From NCBI GenBank assembly GCA_001541255.1, contig LNQR01000116.1, positions 1 through 53,627 on the forward strand: 53,627 bases of DNA, given 5' to 3'. This document shows positions 1 to 8,999 of this stretch, piece by piece; the stretch's first letter is position 1, and every line of letters begins with the position of its first letter. The position numbers were made by a program, and so were the translations under genes. The DNA comes from Candidatus Magnetominusculus xianensis (lineage in GTDB: Bacteria; Nitrospirota; Thermodesulfovibrionia; Thermodesulfovibrionales; Magnetobacteriaceae). The notes beneath the pieces were generated by a model. It worked only from the letters and a program-made list of their open reading frames with translations. It was not told where the DNA came from and made no database searches.

Positions 1-33
1 GAGGCATTACGTGAGAATTTTTATCAGGAAATG

Positions 34-297
34 TTAGCCAAATATGTCCTTTACGTCGATTATTAAGCCTTCTATGACCTTAGATGTTACTATGCCTTCA
101 AGTTCTGCGATTGAGTGTTTCATATATCTGCCGTTTTCAATAGTTAATATCTCTATCATTTGCAACTCCGGTATAACTACCCAAAACTCCGGCACTTTGT
201 ATTTTTCGTAGACAGCCCGTTTGACTTCGGTATCCCTTTCATATGAGCCAGGTGATACTATCTCGCATACCATGTCCGGTACGCCGCGTATCCAGTC
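34..297 (-). pseudogene. Uma2-family nuclease remnant, N-terminally truncated
   Basis: The reading frame encodes the C-terminal part of a Uma2-type (PD-(D/E)xK-like) protein. The segment GVPDMVCEIVSP followed by YEKYKVPEFWVVIP matches the conserved core of that family. The frame is open only back to an in-frame TAG at 298-300; the first ATG is at 271-273 and gives 79 aa, whereas family members are usually about 180-200 aa. The N-terminal half is therefore missing and the product is unlikely to be functional. The family call rests on motif recognition. Confidence 0.6.
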
Positions 298-325
298 CTA
301 AAGTACAGCATGATGGATTTAGGAC

Positions 326-334
326 TGCTATAAT
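326..334 (+). promoter_or_regulatory. candidate extended -10 promoter for the RiPP operon
   Basis: TGCTATAAT is a perfect extended -10 element (TGn followed by TATAAT). There is no good -35 at the expected spacing. A second TATAAT lies at 393-398. The stretch 298-592 otherwise has no convincing gene. It contains two short hairpins (450-462, GCGGC/GCCGC; 543-558, GTCGG/CCGAC), the second just upstream of the first operon gene. I see no cobalamin riboswitch signature. Confidence 0.35.
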
Positions 335-592
335 ACGTTGACATTATCTGCCGATAAATGCTCTACTAGGGTACGTGTGTTGATATCTGCTATATAATTA
401 TGTGAGGTAAGTCAATGAACAAATCGAGTGGTTTACCAAATGTTGTAGTGCGGCGTTGCCGCCTCGTGCGCCTTTTTGCTGCCGAGAAACGCATATAGCA
501 ATGCATCCCATCAAAATCCTTGTAGAACCGCATTCGACTGTAGTCGGGGGTTGCCGACCGAACACAGGTTATCATAAGATGAGACTTATAAA

Positions 593-2449
593 TTGAAAAT
601 AGCGCTAATATACCCGCCGTTTGGTTCTCTGGACGGCCCTTATATCAGTATCCCTGTACTGGGTGCATATCTGCGCTCAAGAGATATAGGCGTAGATGTA
701 TTGGATGCAAATATTGAACTCTTCAGCCGTTTATTAAACCCTGACAACATGACCAAGGCGCTGGAGTTTGCCGTAAATAGATTTACCTGTCTAAACAGCA
801 GCTCTGAACTTTCATTTATTGAGGCATATGAGTACATACGTCTTGTCATGGCGCTGAGGACGGTAGACGTGCGAGGCAGAGGGCGCAGCGGCACTAACAT
901 CAGTGAAATTATTGAAAATGCAAAAAATGCTGTCAGAATCTCCTGTGCTGCTTACTACCCTGAAATCATCGAATATATTGAGAGCTACAGGATACTTAAT
1001 TACATTAATAAGTACAGGAAGTTCTCATCTCAGCAGATTTTAAGCGCCCTTGAGGATAACTCTGGCCTGCTGCCCAGGGTGCTTGACCCGATTGTCCGGG
1101 AATTTATTAAGGACAGGGAACTGTCGCTTGTGGGGATTTCCGCCACATTTCCAGATCAGATTCATGCTGCGTTCAGGTGTGCTAAGGTAATAAAAGAGCT
1201 CTGCCCCAACACACATGTCGTCTTAGGCGGGGCGTTCGTTTCATGCCATATGCGTAATATCACAAACACCGGCATATTTAAATATGTGGACAGCCTGATT
1301 GTTGACGAAGGCGAGGTACCACTTGAGATGCTGGCTCTGGAACTGCAAAAGTCACAGCCTGATTTGGGCACTGATTTGGGCCCTGATTTGGACAATATCC
1401 CTAATCTCATCTATTGCAAAGACAATAAGATAGTGATAAACCATAAGACTGCAGCGCCGCCCCTTGAGACACTGCCGCCCCCTGCCTATGAGCTGCTCCC
1501 TTTGGACAAGTACATCTTGTCAGGCAGTAAAATGCCCATACTTCTGAGATTATCGCGTGGCTGTTACTGGTCAAGGTGCAGCTTTTGCCGCACAAAGCTC
1601 TCCTTTATTCACGGGCACAATCAGCCGCCAGCAGACTATCTCCTCAGGCAGATAATCGCGGTAAAGGAGAAAACCGGCAGCGCTATCATCAACTTTACAG
1701 ATGACTCTGCCTCATTGGATGTGCTTGAAGCCCTGTCACAAAGGATTATAGAGGAGAATATCGCACTACGCTGGTCTGTAAACGTCAGGTTTGACAAGAG
1801 ATTTACCATAGAGCGGGCATTGCTTTTCAGAAGGGCGGGGTGTTTTTCTGTGTTCATAGGGCTTGAGTCCTATAATGACAGAATCCTCCGGTTGATGAAA
1901 AAAGGCACGTCTACCGCGTTGATAGACGAGGTGTTGTCAAACCTGGCATGGGCCGGGCTTGGCGTAATTTTATATATGATAGTAGGATTCCCTACTGAGA
2001 CTGAGGAGGAGGCAATCGCAGGGTTTGAAAAGGTTAAGACCCTGTACACAGAGGGTAAGATAACCCATTTCAGATACCATTCGTTTAACATAGCGCCATA
2101 CTCTGACATATATGACAACCCCGGCCACTACCATATCGACAAGATGATAAAACACGACGGCGAAGACCTCGACCCCCCAATCAGTGATTTCCAGTGCGCC
2201 GGGATGTCAAGAGAACAGGCCGCAGCGCTTGAAATTGCCTTTAATAATTTTATCAAGCCCGAAAAAACAACTGAAAAGACACATGACGCCAATACACTCT
2301 TGATTAATAACATGGTATATAATATAAACTATAACGCGGTGGAGCTAGCAGACGATATTAAAGTTGAGACTGCCCGCATCACCCCAGGGATGCCGTTTTA
2401 TGAATGGTTAGAGACAACCACTAAGACTTATAAGCAAGGGGGTAATTAA
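593..2449 (+). CDS. RiPP maturation B12-type radical SAM enzyme 1
   Basis: Predicted cobalamin-binding radical SAM enzyme of 618 aa, probably modifying the peptide encoded at 16370. The N-terminal half resembles the Rossmann-type B12-binding region (IYPPFGSLDGPYISIPVLGAY at the start, GISATF and LGGAFVSC near residues 180-215), but no DxHxxG cobalamin ligand motif is visible. The radical SAM cluster motif is C324-x4-C329-x2-C332 within RGCYWSRCSFC, one residue longer than the usual CX3CX2C. A GLESYNDRILRLMKKGT stretch marks the later part of the barrel. The start is TTG at 593, preceded by AAGATGAG. The stop shares a base with the next start (TAATG), so translation is probably coupled. The exact reaction (C-methylation or another radical chemistry) cannot be read from sequence. 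Confidence 0.82.
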   Translation: MKIALIYPPFGSLDGPYISIPVLGAYLRSRDIGVDVLDANIELFSRLLNPDNMTKALEFAVNRFTCLNSSSELSFIEAYEYIRLVMALRTVDVRGRGRSGTNISEIIENAKNAVRISCAAYYPEIIEYIESYRILNYINKYRKFSSQQILSALEDNSGLLPRVLDPIVREFIKDRELSLVGISATFPDQIHAAFRCAKVIKELCPNTHVVLGGAFVSCHMRNITNTGIFKYVDSLIVDEGEVPLEMLALELQKSQPDLGTDLGPDLDNIPNLIYCKDNKIVINHKTAAPPLETLPPPAYELLPLDKYILSGSKMPILLRLSRGCYWSRCSFCRTKLSFIHGHNQPPADYLLRQIIAVKEKTGSAIINFTDDSASLDVLEALSQRIIEENIALRWSVNVRFDKRFTIERALLFRRAGCFSVFIGLESYNDRILRLMKKGTSTALIDEVLSNLAWAGLGVILYMIVGFPTETEEEAIAGFEKVKTLYTEGKITHFRYHSFNIAPYSDIYDNPGHYHIDKMIKHDGEDLDPPISDFQCAGMSREQAAALEIAFNNFIKPEKTTEKTHDANTLLINNMVYNINYNAVELADDIKVETARITPGMPFYEWLETTTKTYKQGGN

Positions 2450-4275
2450 TGGGCATTTTGCTGATAAATATTCCATTCGTCTCGCCGTCTAATCCATATA
2501 TCAGCATTCCAACCCTTGTGGCCTTTTTAAAGGGAAAGGGGATTGCTGTTGAGGCATTCGACGCCAATATTGACTTCTACCACTACTGCCTGAGAAAAGA
2601 CAACGTGTCAGACGGTAAAAAATACGCCCATGAGCGCATAAAAGAACTCAACGCTAAACAAGCCTTGCAGTTTGATGAGATGATAGAATATAGCAGCCTT
2701 GTAAGCGCTTTAAACAGGGCGTCACAGTGTGCCGTTAATCCCGAGGACATACTTGATATATTTGAAAGCGGCGGCGACTGCGGCAAGGACCTGTTTTATA
2801 GCGCCCTAAGCATGGCCGTAAGCCGACACTTCCCAGAGAGACTATTTTCGAACAGCGACAACATCGTTGTTTATAACAGCCCGTTTGATGAGTTTAACAG
2901 CTCAGAGGTCATAAAAAGTATAGATTCTGCAGGCATTATATCAGAGTATCTGAACAAGGTTATCTCTCCACTAATACGGCGCAAAAGACCTGAGATCGTG
3001 GGGATATCCGTATATTTTCAGAACCAGTTCCTCAATGCCTTCAGGTTTGCCGACGCGGTTAAAAAGGTTGATAAGGATATTCATGTCACACTTGGCGGGC
3101 CGTTTATCTCCTGTTTTATGAGAAATGTAACAAAACGTGAAATATTTAATACCATCGACACCCTTTGCCTCGACGCCGGTGAGATACCGCTTATGAGGTT
3201 GTATGAGGAGATAAAGAGCCATGTCCCTAATCTTGCTAAGGTCCCGGGCATGGTTTATCTGTCCAATGGGGTTATTAAGAAAAACGACCCGCCTGTGCTA
3301 TTAGACCTCCATGAGCTGCCTGCCCCTGATTACAATGCCTTCGACCTTGACAGGTATTTTAACAAGAAACAAAACATGTGGCTCTCTACACGGCTCTCAA
3401 GGGGCTGCTACTGGGCGCGATGTACTTTTTGCAGGAGCAAGTTAAGCCTTGTCTGCGATTACCAGCAGCCAGAGGAAGATTATCTTTATGACCAGATCAT
3501 TAATATATGTGAATCCACAGGCGTAAGAAACCTGCACTTTTCAGACGACGCCGCAGACCCAAGAATCCTCGAGGCACTATCAAAAAAGATGATAAGTGAA
3601 AGGAGCCAGATAAGATGGTTTACGCATATCAGAATAGACCCGCTGTTTAATCTTGAAAGGCTGTCCCTCTACAGGGCCGCTGGCTGTATGTCCTTAGCCG
3701 CCGGACTTGAGTCATATAACAACAGGATATTAAGGCTAATGCAAAAGGGCACGACTACGTCCCTTGTTGACAATGTGCTGTCGAACATTAAATGGGCAGG
3801 GCTTAACACAAGCGTTTATATGATTACAGGGTTTCCAACTGAGACACTTGAGGAGGCTGAATCATCGTTTAAGCGGATTAAGGAGTTTTTAACTGACGGC
3901 ACAATTGACAACTATATCTTCCACTTATATCATATTACATATGGCTCACCGGTGTATTTCAGCCCTGAGCAATACGGGATAATAAACATAGACAGGCAGC
4001 CTGAGCGTGACCTCGACCCTGATATCTTTGAGTTTGAGGCCGCAGGAGGTATGCCAAGACCAGCGGCAGTAGCCGCGAGCATCAGATTTAACAAAGACCG
4101 CACGTCTGATAAACAGGCCACAGACCAGATTGATTCTGTGACACTAAATGGACAGCCGTTGAGGTTAAACTTCGACATGACAGAGATTCAGCGTACAGTG
4201 TTTGACGGCACTAATGCGGCGCTTCCATACGCCTTACTGCTGAAAAGGTTGTCAGAACCGCTAAAGCCAAAATGA
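2449..4275 (+). CDS. RiPP maturation B12-type radical SAM enzyme 2
   Basis: Paralogue of the preceding gene, 608 aa, with the same layout: an N-terminal cobalamin-binding-like region (INIPFVSPSNPYISIPTL; GISVYFQ; LGGPFISC), then a radical SAM barrel with C320-x4-C325-x2-C328 (RGCYWARCTFC), and a conserved C-terminal tail after the barrel. No DxHxxG motif is visible. It starts on the last base of the preceding stop codon, with a G-rich ribosome-binding site (AAGGGGG) upstream. It differs from its neighbours throughout, so this is an old duplication rather than an assembly repeat. It probably acts on another position of the same precursor. Confidence 0.82.
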   Translation: MGILLINIPFVSPSNPYISIPTLVAFLKGKGIAVEAFDANIDFYHYCLRKDNVSDGKKYAHERIKELNAKQALQFDEMIEYSSLVSALNRASQCAVNPEDILDIFESGGDCGKDLFYSALSMAVSRHFPERLFSNSDNIVVYNSPFDEFNSSEVIKSIDSAGIISEYLNKVISPLIRRKRPEIVGISVYFQNQFLNAFRFADAVKKVDKDIHVTLGGPFISCFMRNVTKREIFNTIDTLCLDAGEIPLMRLYEEIKSHVPNLAKVPGMVYLSNGVIKKNDPPVLLDLHELPAPDYNAFDLDRYFNKKQNMWLSTRLSRGCYWARCTFCRSKLSLVCDYQQPEEDYLYDQIINICESTGVRNLHFSDDAADPRILEALSKKMISERSQIRWFTHIRIDPLFNLERLSLYRAAGCMSLAAGLESYNNRILRLMQKGTTTSLVDNVLSNIKWAGLNTSVYMITGFPTETLEEAESSFKRIKEFLTDGTIDNYIFHLYHITYGSPVYFSPEQYGIINIDRQPERDLDPDIFEFEAAGGMPRPAAVAASIRFNKDRTSDKQATDQIDSVTLNGQPLRLNFDMTEIQRTVFDGTNAALPYALLLKRLSEPLKPK

Positions 4276-4317
4276 TGCTAAAATGAAGCCAAAATAATGA
4301 TGACTGAGGCATAGGAC

Positions 4318-6129
4318 ATGAGCATACTACTGATAAATCCACCCTTCGGTTCGTTCATGCACCCCTATATGAGCATCCCGGCGCTGACACCATATCTCAG
4401 GGCACACGGCATAGAGATAACCGTGTTTGATGCAAACATAGAGTTCTATCACGACTTTCTTCAAAGAGATAATATCATCAGAGGTATGGACTTTGCATTT
4501 GAGAGGATTGAGACGTTAAACACTAAGGGCAGTCTCCGGTTTGACGAAAAGATTGAGTACATGCACCTGGTCAAGGCATGGCAGGCGCTTGGGGCTGCCC
4601 CAGAAGACATACTTGCGGCATGGCAGCGGGGCAGTAAGCCTGCCGCATCTCTTTTGAACAGCATACTTGCCATAACTGCAAGCCGCTTCTTCCCTGAACA
4701 GTTCGACACAAACAAGGAGGGGTTCCTTGACTATAAGAATATCTATGATGAGTTTACAAGCGCTGATGTCCTCAAAGGCTCTGAGGCCGGGGGACTGTTG
4801 TCCGGGTTTTATGAAAAAGTCCTGCCCTGTGTAATTGGTAATAAAAAACCATTAATAGCGGGGATATCTATCTGTTTTCAAGGCCAGTTTCTGAGCGCCT
4901 TCAGGTGTGCGCGGGCACTGAGAAGGCTCTTGCCGGAGGTTCACATAACGATAGGGGGGCCTTTTGTATCGTGTTTTATGAGAAACGTAAGGAACCCAGA
5001 TATTTTTGGCGTTATTGACAGCATAGTGCTTGACTCCGGTGAGGTGCCGCTGGTGAGACTGCACCATGAGCTGTCTGGTGTTGAAGTGCCTGATTTTTCA
5101 AAAATCCCCGGGCTTATTTATTTGTCTAATGGCGGGAGGATAACGGCAAACCCGCCTGAGAAATCTCCGGCAATCGAGACGCTTCCAACCCCTGATTATA
5201 ATGTCTTTAATCTGAGGCGTTATTTTGGGTTTAACAACGGCATGTGGCTTTCTCTGAGGCTCTCAAGGGGGTGTTACTGGGCACGGTGCAGCTTTTGCAG
5301 GAGCAGGCTGCCAATGGTCAGCGATTACCGGCAGCCGGAGGCCGGACACTCCTTAAATAGCATATTGAAGATTAAAGAAGAGACTGGAGTAGATATATTT
5401 CACTTCATAGACGAGGCCTGCGAGCCACGTATGCTTGAGGCCCTCTCCAGAGGGCTGATAGACAAGAAGGCCGGGATAAAGTGGTTTTGCCACTTGAAGG
5501 CCGACCCGCTTATTGACCTGGGCAGATTGATGCTGTACAGGGAGGCCGGGTGTTCGACTGCGGTCATTGGGCTGGAGTCATATAATGACAGGATTCTCAA
5601 GCTGATGCAAAAGGGAACAAAGGTATCTATACTGGAGCGTATACTGCCAAACTTTAAATGGGCAGGGATAAATGTATTTGCATATATGATAACAGGGTTT
5701 CCTACGGAGACAGAAGAAGAGGCCGCTGCCGGTTTTGACAAAATAACGGAGCTGACAAAAAATAACACAATCACAAACTACCTGTATAACACGTTTTTCA
5801 TCTCCTATGGCTCACCGATTTACTATAACCCGGAGAAATACGGCATCACATCCATTGACAGACAAGACGAAAGAGACCTTGACCCTGGGGCTGCAAACTT
5901 CACTAGCTCGGGTATGAACAGAAAGGCTGCGAGGCTCCTGACTGCCAGATTTAATGTACCTCTCAACAAATCACGCCCCACTCACGCTGATTTTATTGAG
6001 TATAATTCACAAAGCATAAGATTAAAGGTTGACATTTCTGAAATAGAAGGATTAATTTTAAACGGCACAGATTTGAGCCTGCCCTACGCCGCTTGGCTCA
6101 GAGGGCTCAGAGGGGGCAGCACATGTTAA
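4318..6129 (+). CDS. RiPP maturation B12-type radical SAM enzyme 3
   Basis: Third paralogue, 603 aa. The N-terminus (INPPFGSFMHPYMSIPALTPY) and the GISICF/IGGPFVSC region match the other two. The cluster motif is C319-x4-C324-x2-C327 (RGCYWARCSFC), and GLESYNDRILKLMQKGT is conserved. The C-terminal tail (IRLKVDISEIEGLILNGTDL) aligns with the tail of enzyme 2, suggesting a shared accessory domain. ATG start after a 42-bp gap containing short AAATGA-like repeats. Three tandem paralogues imply several modification steps or sites, or a multi-enzyme complex; which one is catalytically dominant is unknown. Confidence 0.82.
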   Translation: MSILLINPPFGSFMHPYMSIPALTPYLRAHGIEITVFDANIEFYHDFLQRDNIIRGMDFAFERIETLNTKGSLRFDEKIEYMHLVKAWQALGAAPEDILAAWQRGSKPAASLLNSILAITASRFFPEQFDTNKEGFLDYKNIYDEFTSADVLKGSEAGGLLSGFYEKVLPCVIGNKKPLIAGISICFQGQFLSAFRCARALRRLLPEVHITIGGPFVSCFMRNVRNPDIFGVIDSIVLDSGEVPLVRLHHELSGVEVPDFSKIPGLIYLSNGGRITANPPEKSPAIETLPTPDYNVFNLRRYFGFNNGMWLSLRLSRGCYWARCSFCRSRLPMVSDYRQPEAGHSLNSILKIKEETGVDIFHFIDEACEPRMLEALSRGLIDKKAGIKWFCHLKADPLIDLGRLMLYREAGCSTAVIGLESYNDRILKLMQKGTKVSILERILPNFKWAGINVFAYMITGFPTETEEEAAAGFDKITELTKNNTITNYLYNTFFISYGSPIYYNPEKYGITSIDRQDERDLDPGAANFTSSGMNRKAARLLTARFNVPLNKSRPTHADFIEYNSQSIRLKVDISEIEGLILNGTDLSLPYAAWLRGLRGGSTC

Positions 6130-6145
6130 GCCTGTTGATGTTAAG

Positions 6146-7729
6146 ATGATGTTAAATCGAAAAAGAGTAATCACGACACTGCTCATGTTAATGTGTGTGG
6201 TGATATGTGCTTATATCGGCGGTGTGTACGCGGAGGAGACAAAGGAGACGCGGCTGCTTGAGGTGGTAAGCACTGTTATAGCATCTAATCCCAATATACT
6301 AATAAACACAAAAAGCGTAGACTCAGCAAAGGGCGCCTGGCAGAGCCAAAGCGGAACGTTTGATGAGACTATCACATCTGTCATTGGATATGCGCGCACT
6401 GACACCCCAAACGTCAAATCACTGTCCGTGCAATTAGGCTCGCCGTCAATCAGAGAGGACGTAACCCAATACACCGTAGGCGTGAATAAGCAGTTTCGTT
6501 CTGGTATCAGCGTATCTCCTACATTTCAACTGACAAAGACACACGCCATGTCAAGGGCTGCCTCTGCTTCACTGGATGCAAATGTGACGAACGTCGCGTC
6601 TTTTTCTTTGAATGTAACCATCCCGCTGCTAAAGGGACTGGGGGAAGACGTAGCGGCGGCAAACGAAAAGGCAGCGGAAATTTCCTACGAGGCAAGCAAC
6701 CTCAATCTTGACGACTATGTCGCCCAGCAGGTGCTCCAGGCAGTACAATACTACTGGTCTTTGTACCAGACGTTCAAGACCCTGCAGATATACAGGGAAA
6801 GCGAGGACAGGGCAAAGCAATTGCTTGTGAATACTCAAAAACTGATAGACTACGGCAATCAGCCTGCGGCTAACATCGAACAGGTAAAGGCAAACCTGGC
6901 ATCTACAGCCTCAAGCAGGATAAGCTCGGAGCAGAATATTGTACAGGCGCAGGTGAATCTGGGGCTTATGATGGGACTAGGGGACGAGCAGATATGGAAA
7001 CTCACACCAATCTCTTTTAAGAGCGAAAATTTTGATAATCTAACGGTCAACGCCCCGGCGGTTGACGGCAGATTAGTGGAACTTGCCCTTGAGCGGCGAA
7101 ATGATCTGAAATCACTGAAAAGGCAGGTTGACGCTCAGAAGGTACTCTTAACGGCGGCAAAGAAAAACATGCTGCCACAGCTCAATCTGACCCTCTCCGG
7201 CGGCTATAACGGGCTTTCTGAGAAGGACTACTTCAGTGAATACTTTACGTCGTATGGTAAAAACATGGCAGGGCCTAACATCTCTGCACAGTTGAGCCTT
7301 AACCTCCCCCTGAGAAACAACGCGGCCATCGGTGCCTTTATCCAGCAGAAGGCAGGCTATGAACAGTCTGTCTTAAATCTGACAAACAGTACAATCACGG
7401 TCAAGGCTAATGTCGTAAACGCCTTAAACATGTGCAGAAACAGCATAAAGAGATATGAGGAGGCACACAATAGCGTTACATATTATAAAAAGGCAACAGA
7501 CAACGAACACAAGAAGCTGAGCATGGGGGCAACAACGCTAAACAACACCATTGATATGGAGAACTACCTGACAAACGCCCAGCTTGCCGAGGCAGACGCC
7601 GAAAACGCACTGCTTAACTCAATAGTCATAGTACGGTATCAAACGGGCACACTTCTTTCGAAGGATGACGGGAAGTATGTATATAATATTGACAACCTTA
7701 TATCGCTGCCAAAGATAACAGGAGAATAA
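6146..7729 (+). CDS. TolC-family outer membrane channel
   Basis: Outer-membrane efflux protein of 527 aa, the usual TolC-family length. It has a signal peptide (hydrophobic VITTLLMLMCVVICAYIGG, then VYAEE). The rest is rich in long helical repeats: two OEP-type halves with Q/A/N-rich coiled-coil segments (around 170-260 and 300-500) and beta segments such as LNLTLSGGYNGL. It lies between the modification enzymes and the HlyD gene with 2-16 bp gaps, so it probably forms the outer-membrane exit of the exporter at 7732-14052. Start taken as ATG 6146; 6149 is equally possible. Confidence 0.85.
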   Translation: MMLNRKRVITTLLMLMCVVICAYIGGVYAEETKETRLLEVVSTVIASNPNILINTKSVDSAKGAWQSQSGTFDETITSVIGYARTDTPNVKSLSVQLGSPSIREDVTQYTVGVNKQFRSGISVSPTFQLTKTHAMSRAASASLDANVTNVASFSLNVTIPLLKGLGEDVAAANEKAAEISYEASNLNLDDYVAQQVLQAVQYYWSLYQTFKTLQIYRESEDRAKQLLVNTQKLIDYGNQPAANIEQVKANLASTASSRISSEQNIVQAQVNLGLMMGLGDEQIWKLTPISFKSENFDNLTVNAPAVDGRLVELALERRNDLKSLKRQVDAQKVLLTAAKKNMLPQLNLTLSGGYNGLSEKDYFSEYFTSYGKNMAGPNISAQLSLNLPLRNNAAIGAFIQQKAGYEQSVLNLTNSTITVKANVVNALNMCRNSIKRYEEAHNSVTYYKKATDNEHKKLSMGATTLNNTIDMENYLTNAQLAEADAENALLNSIVIVRYQTGTLLSKDDGKYVYNIDNLISLPKITGE

Positions 7730-7731
7730 CT

Positions 7732-8997
7732 ATGGGCTCACCTGAAATATTCAGAAAGGTCTCCCTTGAACGGCTTTCCTCGCCGGAGGAACTCGATAAG
7801 CTGATGACAATAACCTCACCCATAGGGTGGGTCTCCATCTTAGCCCTTGGTATGATAATAATCATAACCGTGATATGGAGTTATTTTGGGGCTATTCCAA
7901 CCGTACTGAGCGGTACAGGTCTCCTGATGGAGACAGGCGGTGTGTCTGATATAGTATCACAGTCCAACGGCTACATATCTGACATAAGGGTAAACCCTGG
8001 TGATATTGTCTACAGCGGGCAGGCAGTGGCCAGAGTTGACCAGATGGACTTATTGGGCCAGATAAAAAACGCCAAAATGGAGCTTGATGTACTAAACAGG
8101 CAATACGAGCAGATGAAGGGCTACACCGGTCTGGACACACGCCTGTCAAAGGAATATGAGCAAAAGCAAAAATCGGCCCTGGAGAAAAAGATTGCAGACG
8201 CCAATACACAAATCGAATGGCTCAAGGAAAAGATAAGCGACCAGGAGGCGCTGCTAAAAGACGGGCTTATCACCAAACAGGACCTGATAACCTCCAAGCA
8301 GTCATACGACACCGCACTGTCAAATATCAAGGACTATCAAAGCCAACTGGAGCAGGTCTCCGTACAAACCATTCAACATGAGAACACCAACCGCCAAACC
8401 ATTGCCAATCTACAGCAGCAGATAAACAGCAAGGAATCAAACATAAAGATACTTCAAAACAGATATGACCTTAACGCCGCAGTTGTGTCATACTATACGG
8501 GCAAGATAATAGGCATTTCGGCAGGCCTTGGCACCTATGTACAAGCCAATACCCCGATAGCCAGCATAGAGCTGATAGGGGCAAATATCATTAATCTCAG
8601 GGCAACGCTGTATGTAACATCGGCAGACGCAAAGCGCATTCAATCCGGTATGATGGTACAGTTGTCCCCGGACACCGCCCAGAAGGACATGTATGGCTAT
8701 ATGCTTGGTATAGTAACATATGTCTCAGGGTATCCGGCAACGGCTGAGGATATGATGAACAAGCTGCACAATAAAAATATGGTGGATACGATAACAAAAA
8801 ACGGTTTACCGTTTAGCGTAATCGTAGATTTTATCCCTACCAGTGATACTACATCAGGATATAAGTGGTCATCCCCCAGAGGGGGCAAGCTCAAAGTGAC
8901 TGCGGGTACTTTGTGTACAGCGACATTTATTGTGGATGAACAAAAACCCATAAGCTATGTGATCCCGCTGTTTAAAAAATATGTGTTAGGACAATAG
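7732..8997 (+). CDS. NHLM-type secretion protein, HlyD-like periplasmic adaptor
   Basis: Membrane fusion protein of 421 aa. A single transmembrane segment lies at about residues 33-52, followed by a biotinyl-lipoyl-like beta segment (GLLMETGGVSDIVSQSNGYI), a long coiled coil (about 105-245, E/Q/K rich), a second lipoyl half and a beta-barrel domain. It matches the NHLM secretion-protein group (TIGR03794 type) by layout and by its place next to the two NHLM ABC proteins. It should bridge the ABC exporter in the inner membrane and the TolC channel encoded 2 bp upstream. A clear AGGAGA ribosome-binding site precedes the ATG. Confidence 0.85.
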   Translation: MGSPEIFRKVSLERLSSPEELDKLMTITSPIGWVSILALGMIIIITVIWSYFGAIPTVLSGTGLLMETGGVSDIVSQSNGYISDIRVNPGDIVYSGQAVARVDQMDLLGQIKNAKMELDVLNRQYEQMKGYTGLDTRLSKEYEQKQKSALEKKIADANTQIEWLKEKISDQEALLKDGLITKQDLITSKQSYDTALSNIKDYQSQLEQVSVQTIQHENTNRQTIANLQQQINSKESNIKILQNRYDLNAAVVSYYTGKIIGISAGLGTYVQANTPIASIELIGANIINLRATLYVTSADAKRIQSGMMVQLSPDTAQKDMYGYMLGIVTYVSGYPATAEDMMNKLHNKNMVDTITKNGLPFSVIVDFIPTSDTTSGYKWSSPRGGKLKVTAGTLCTATFIVDEQKPISYVIPLFKKYVLGQ

Positions 8998-8999
8998 CA

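Noticed and set aside
390..575. 61-aa frame on the minus strand, Arg-rich
   Set aside because: No recognisable family, no ribosome-binding site, and it covers the short hairpins; more likely a repeat-like intergenic sequence than a gene.
300..592. Cobalamin riboswitch before the B12-type radical SAM genes
   Set aside because: Expected from the enzyme type, but I see no B12-box-like sequence or the usual long conserved structure in this short leader.
2449..6129. Three radical SAM paralogues as an assembly duplication
   Set aside because: They differ along their whole length, including the N-terminal halves, and have distinct lengths; they are true paralogues.
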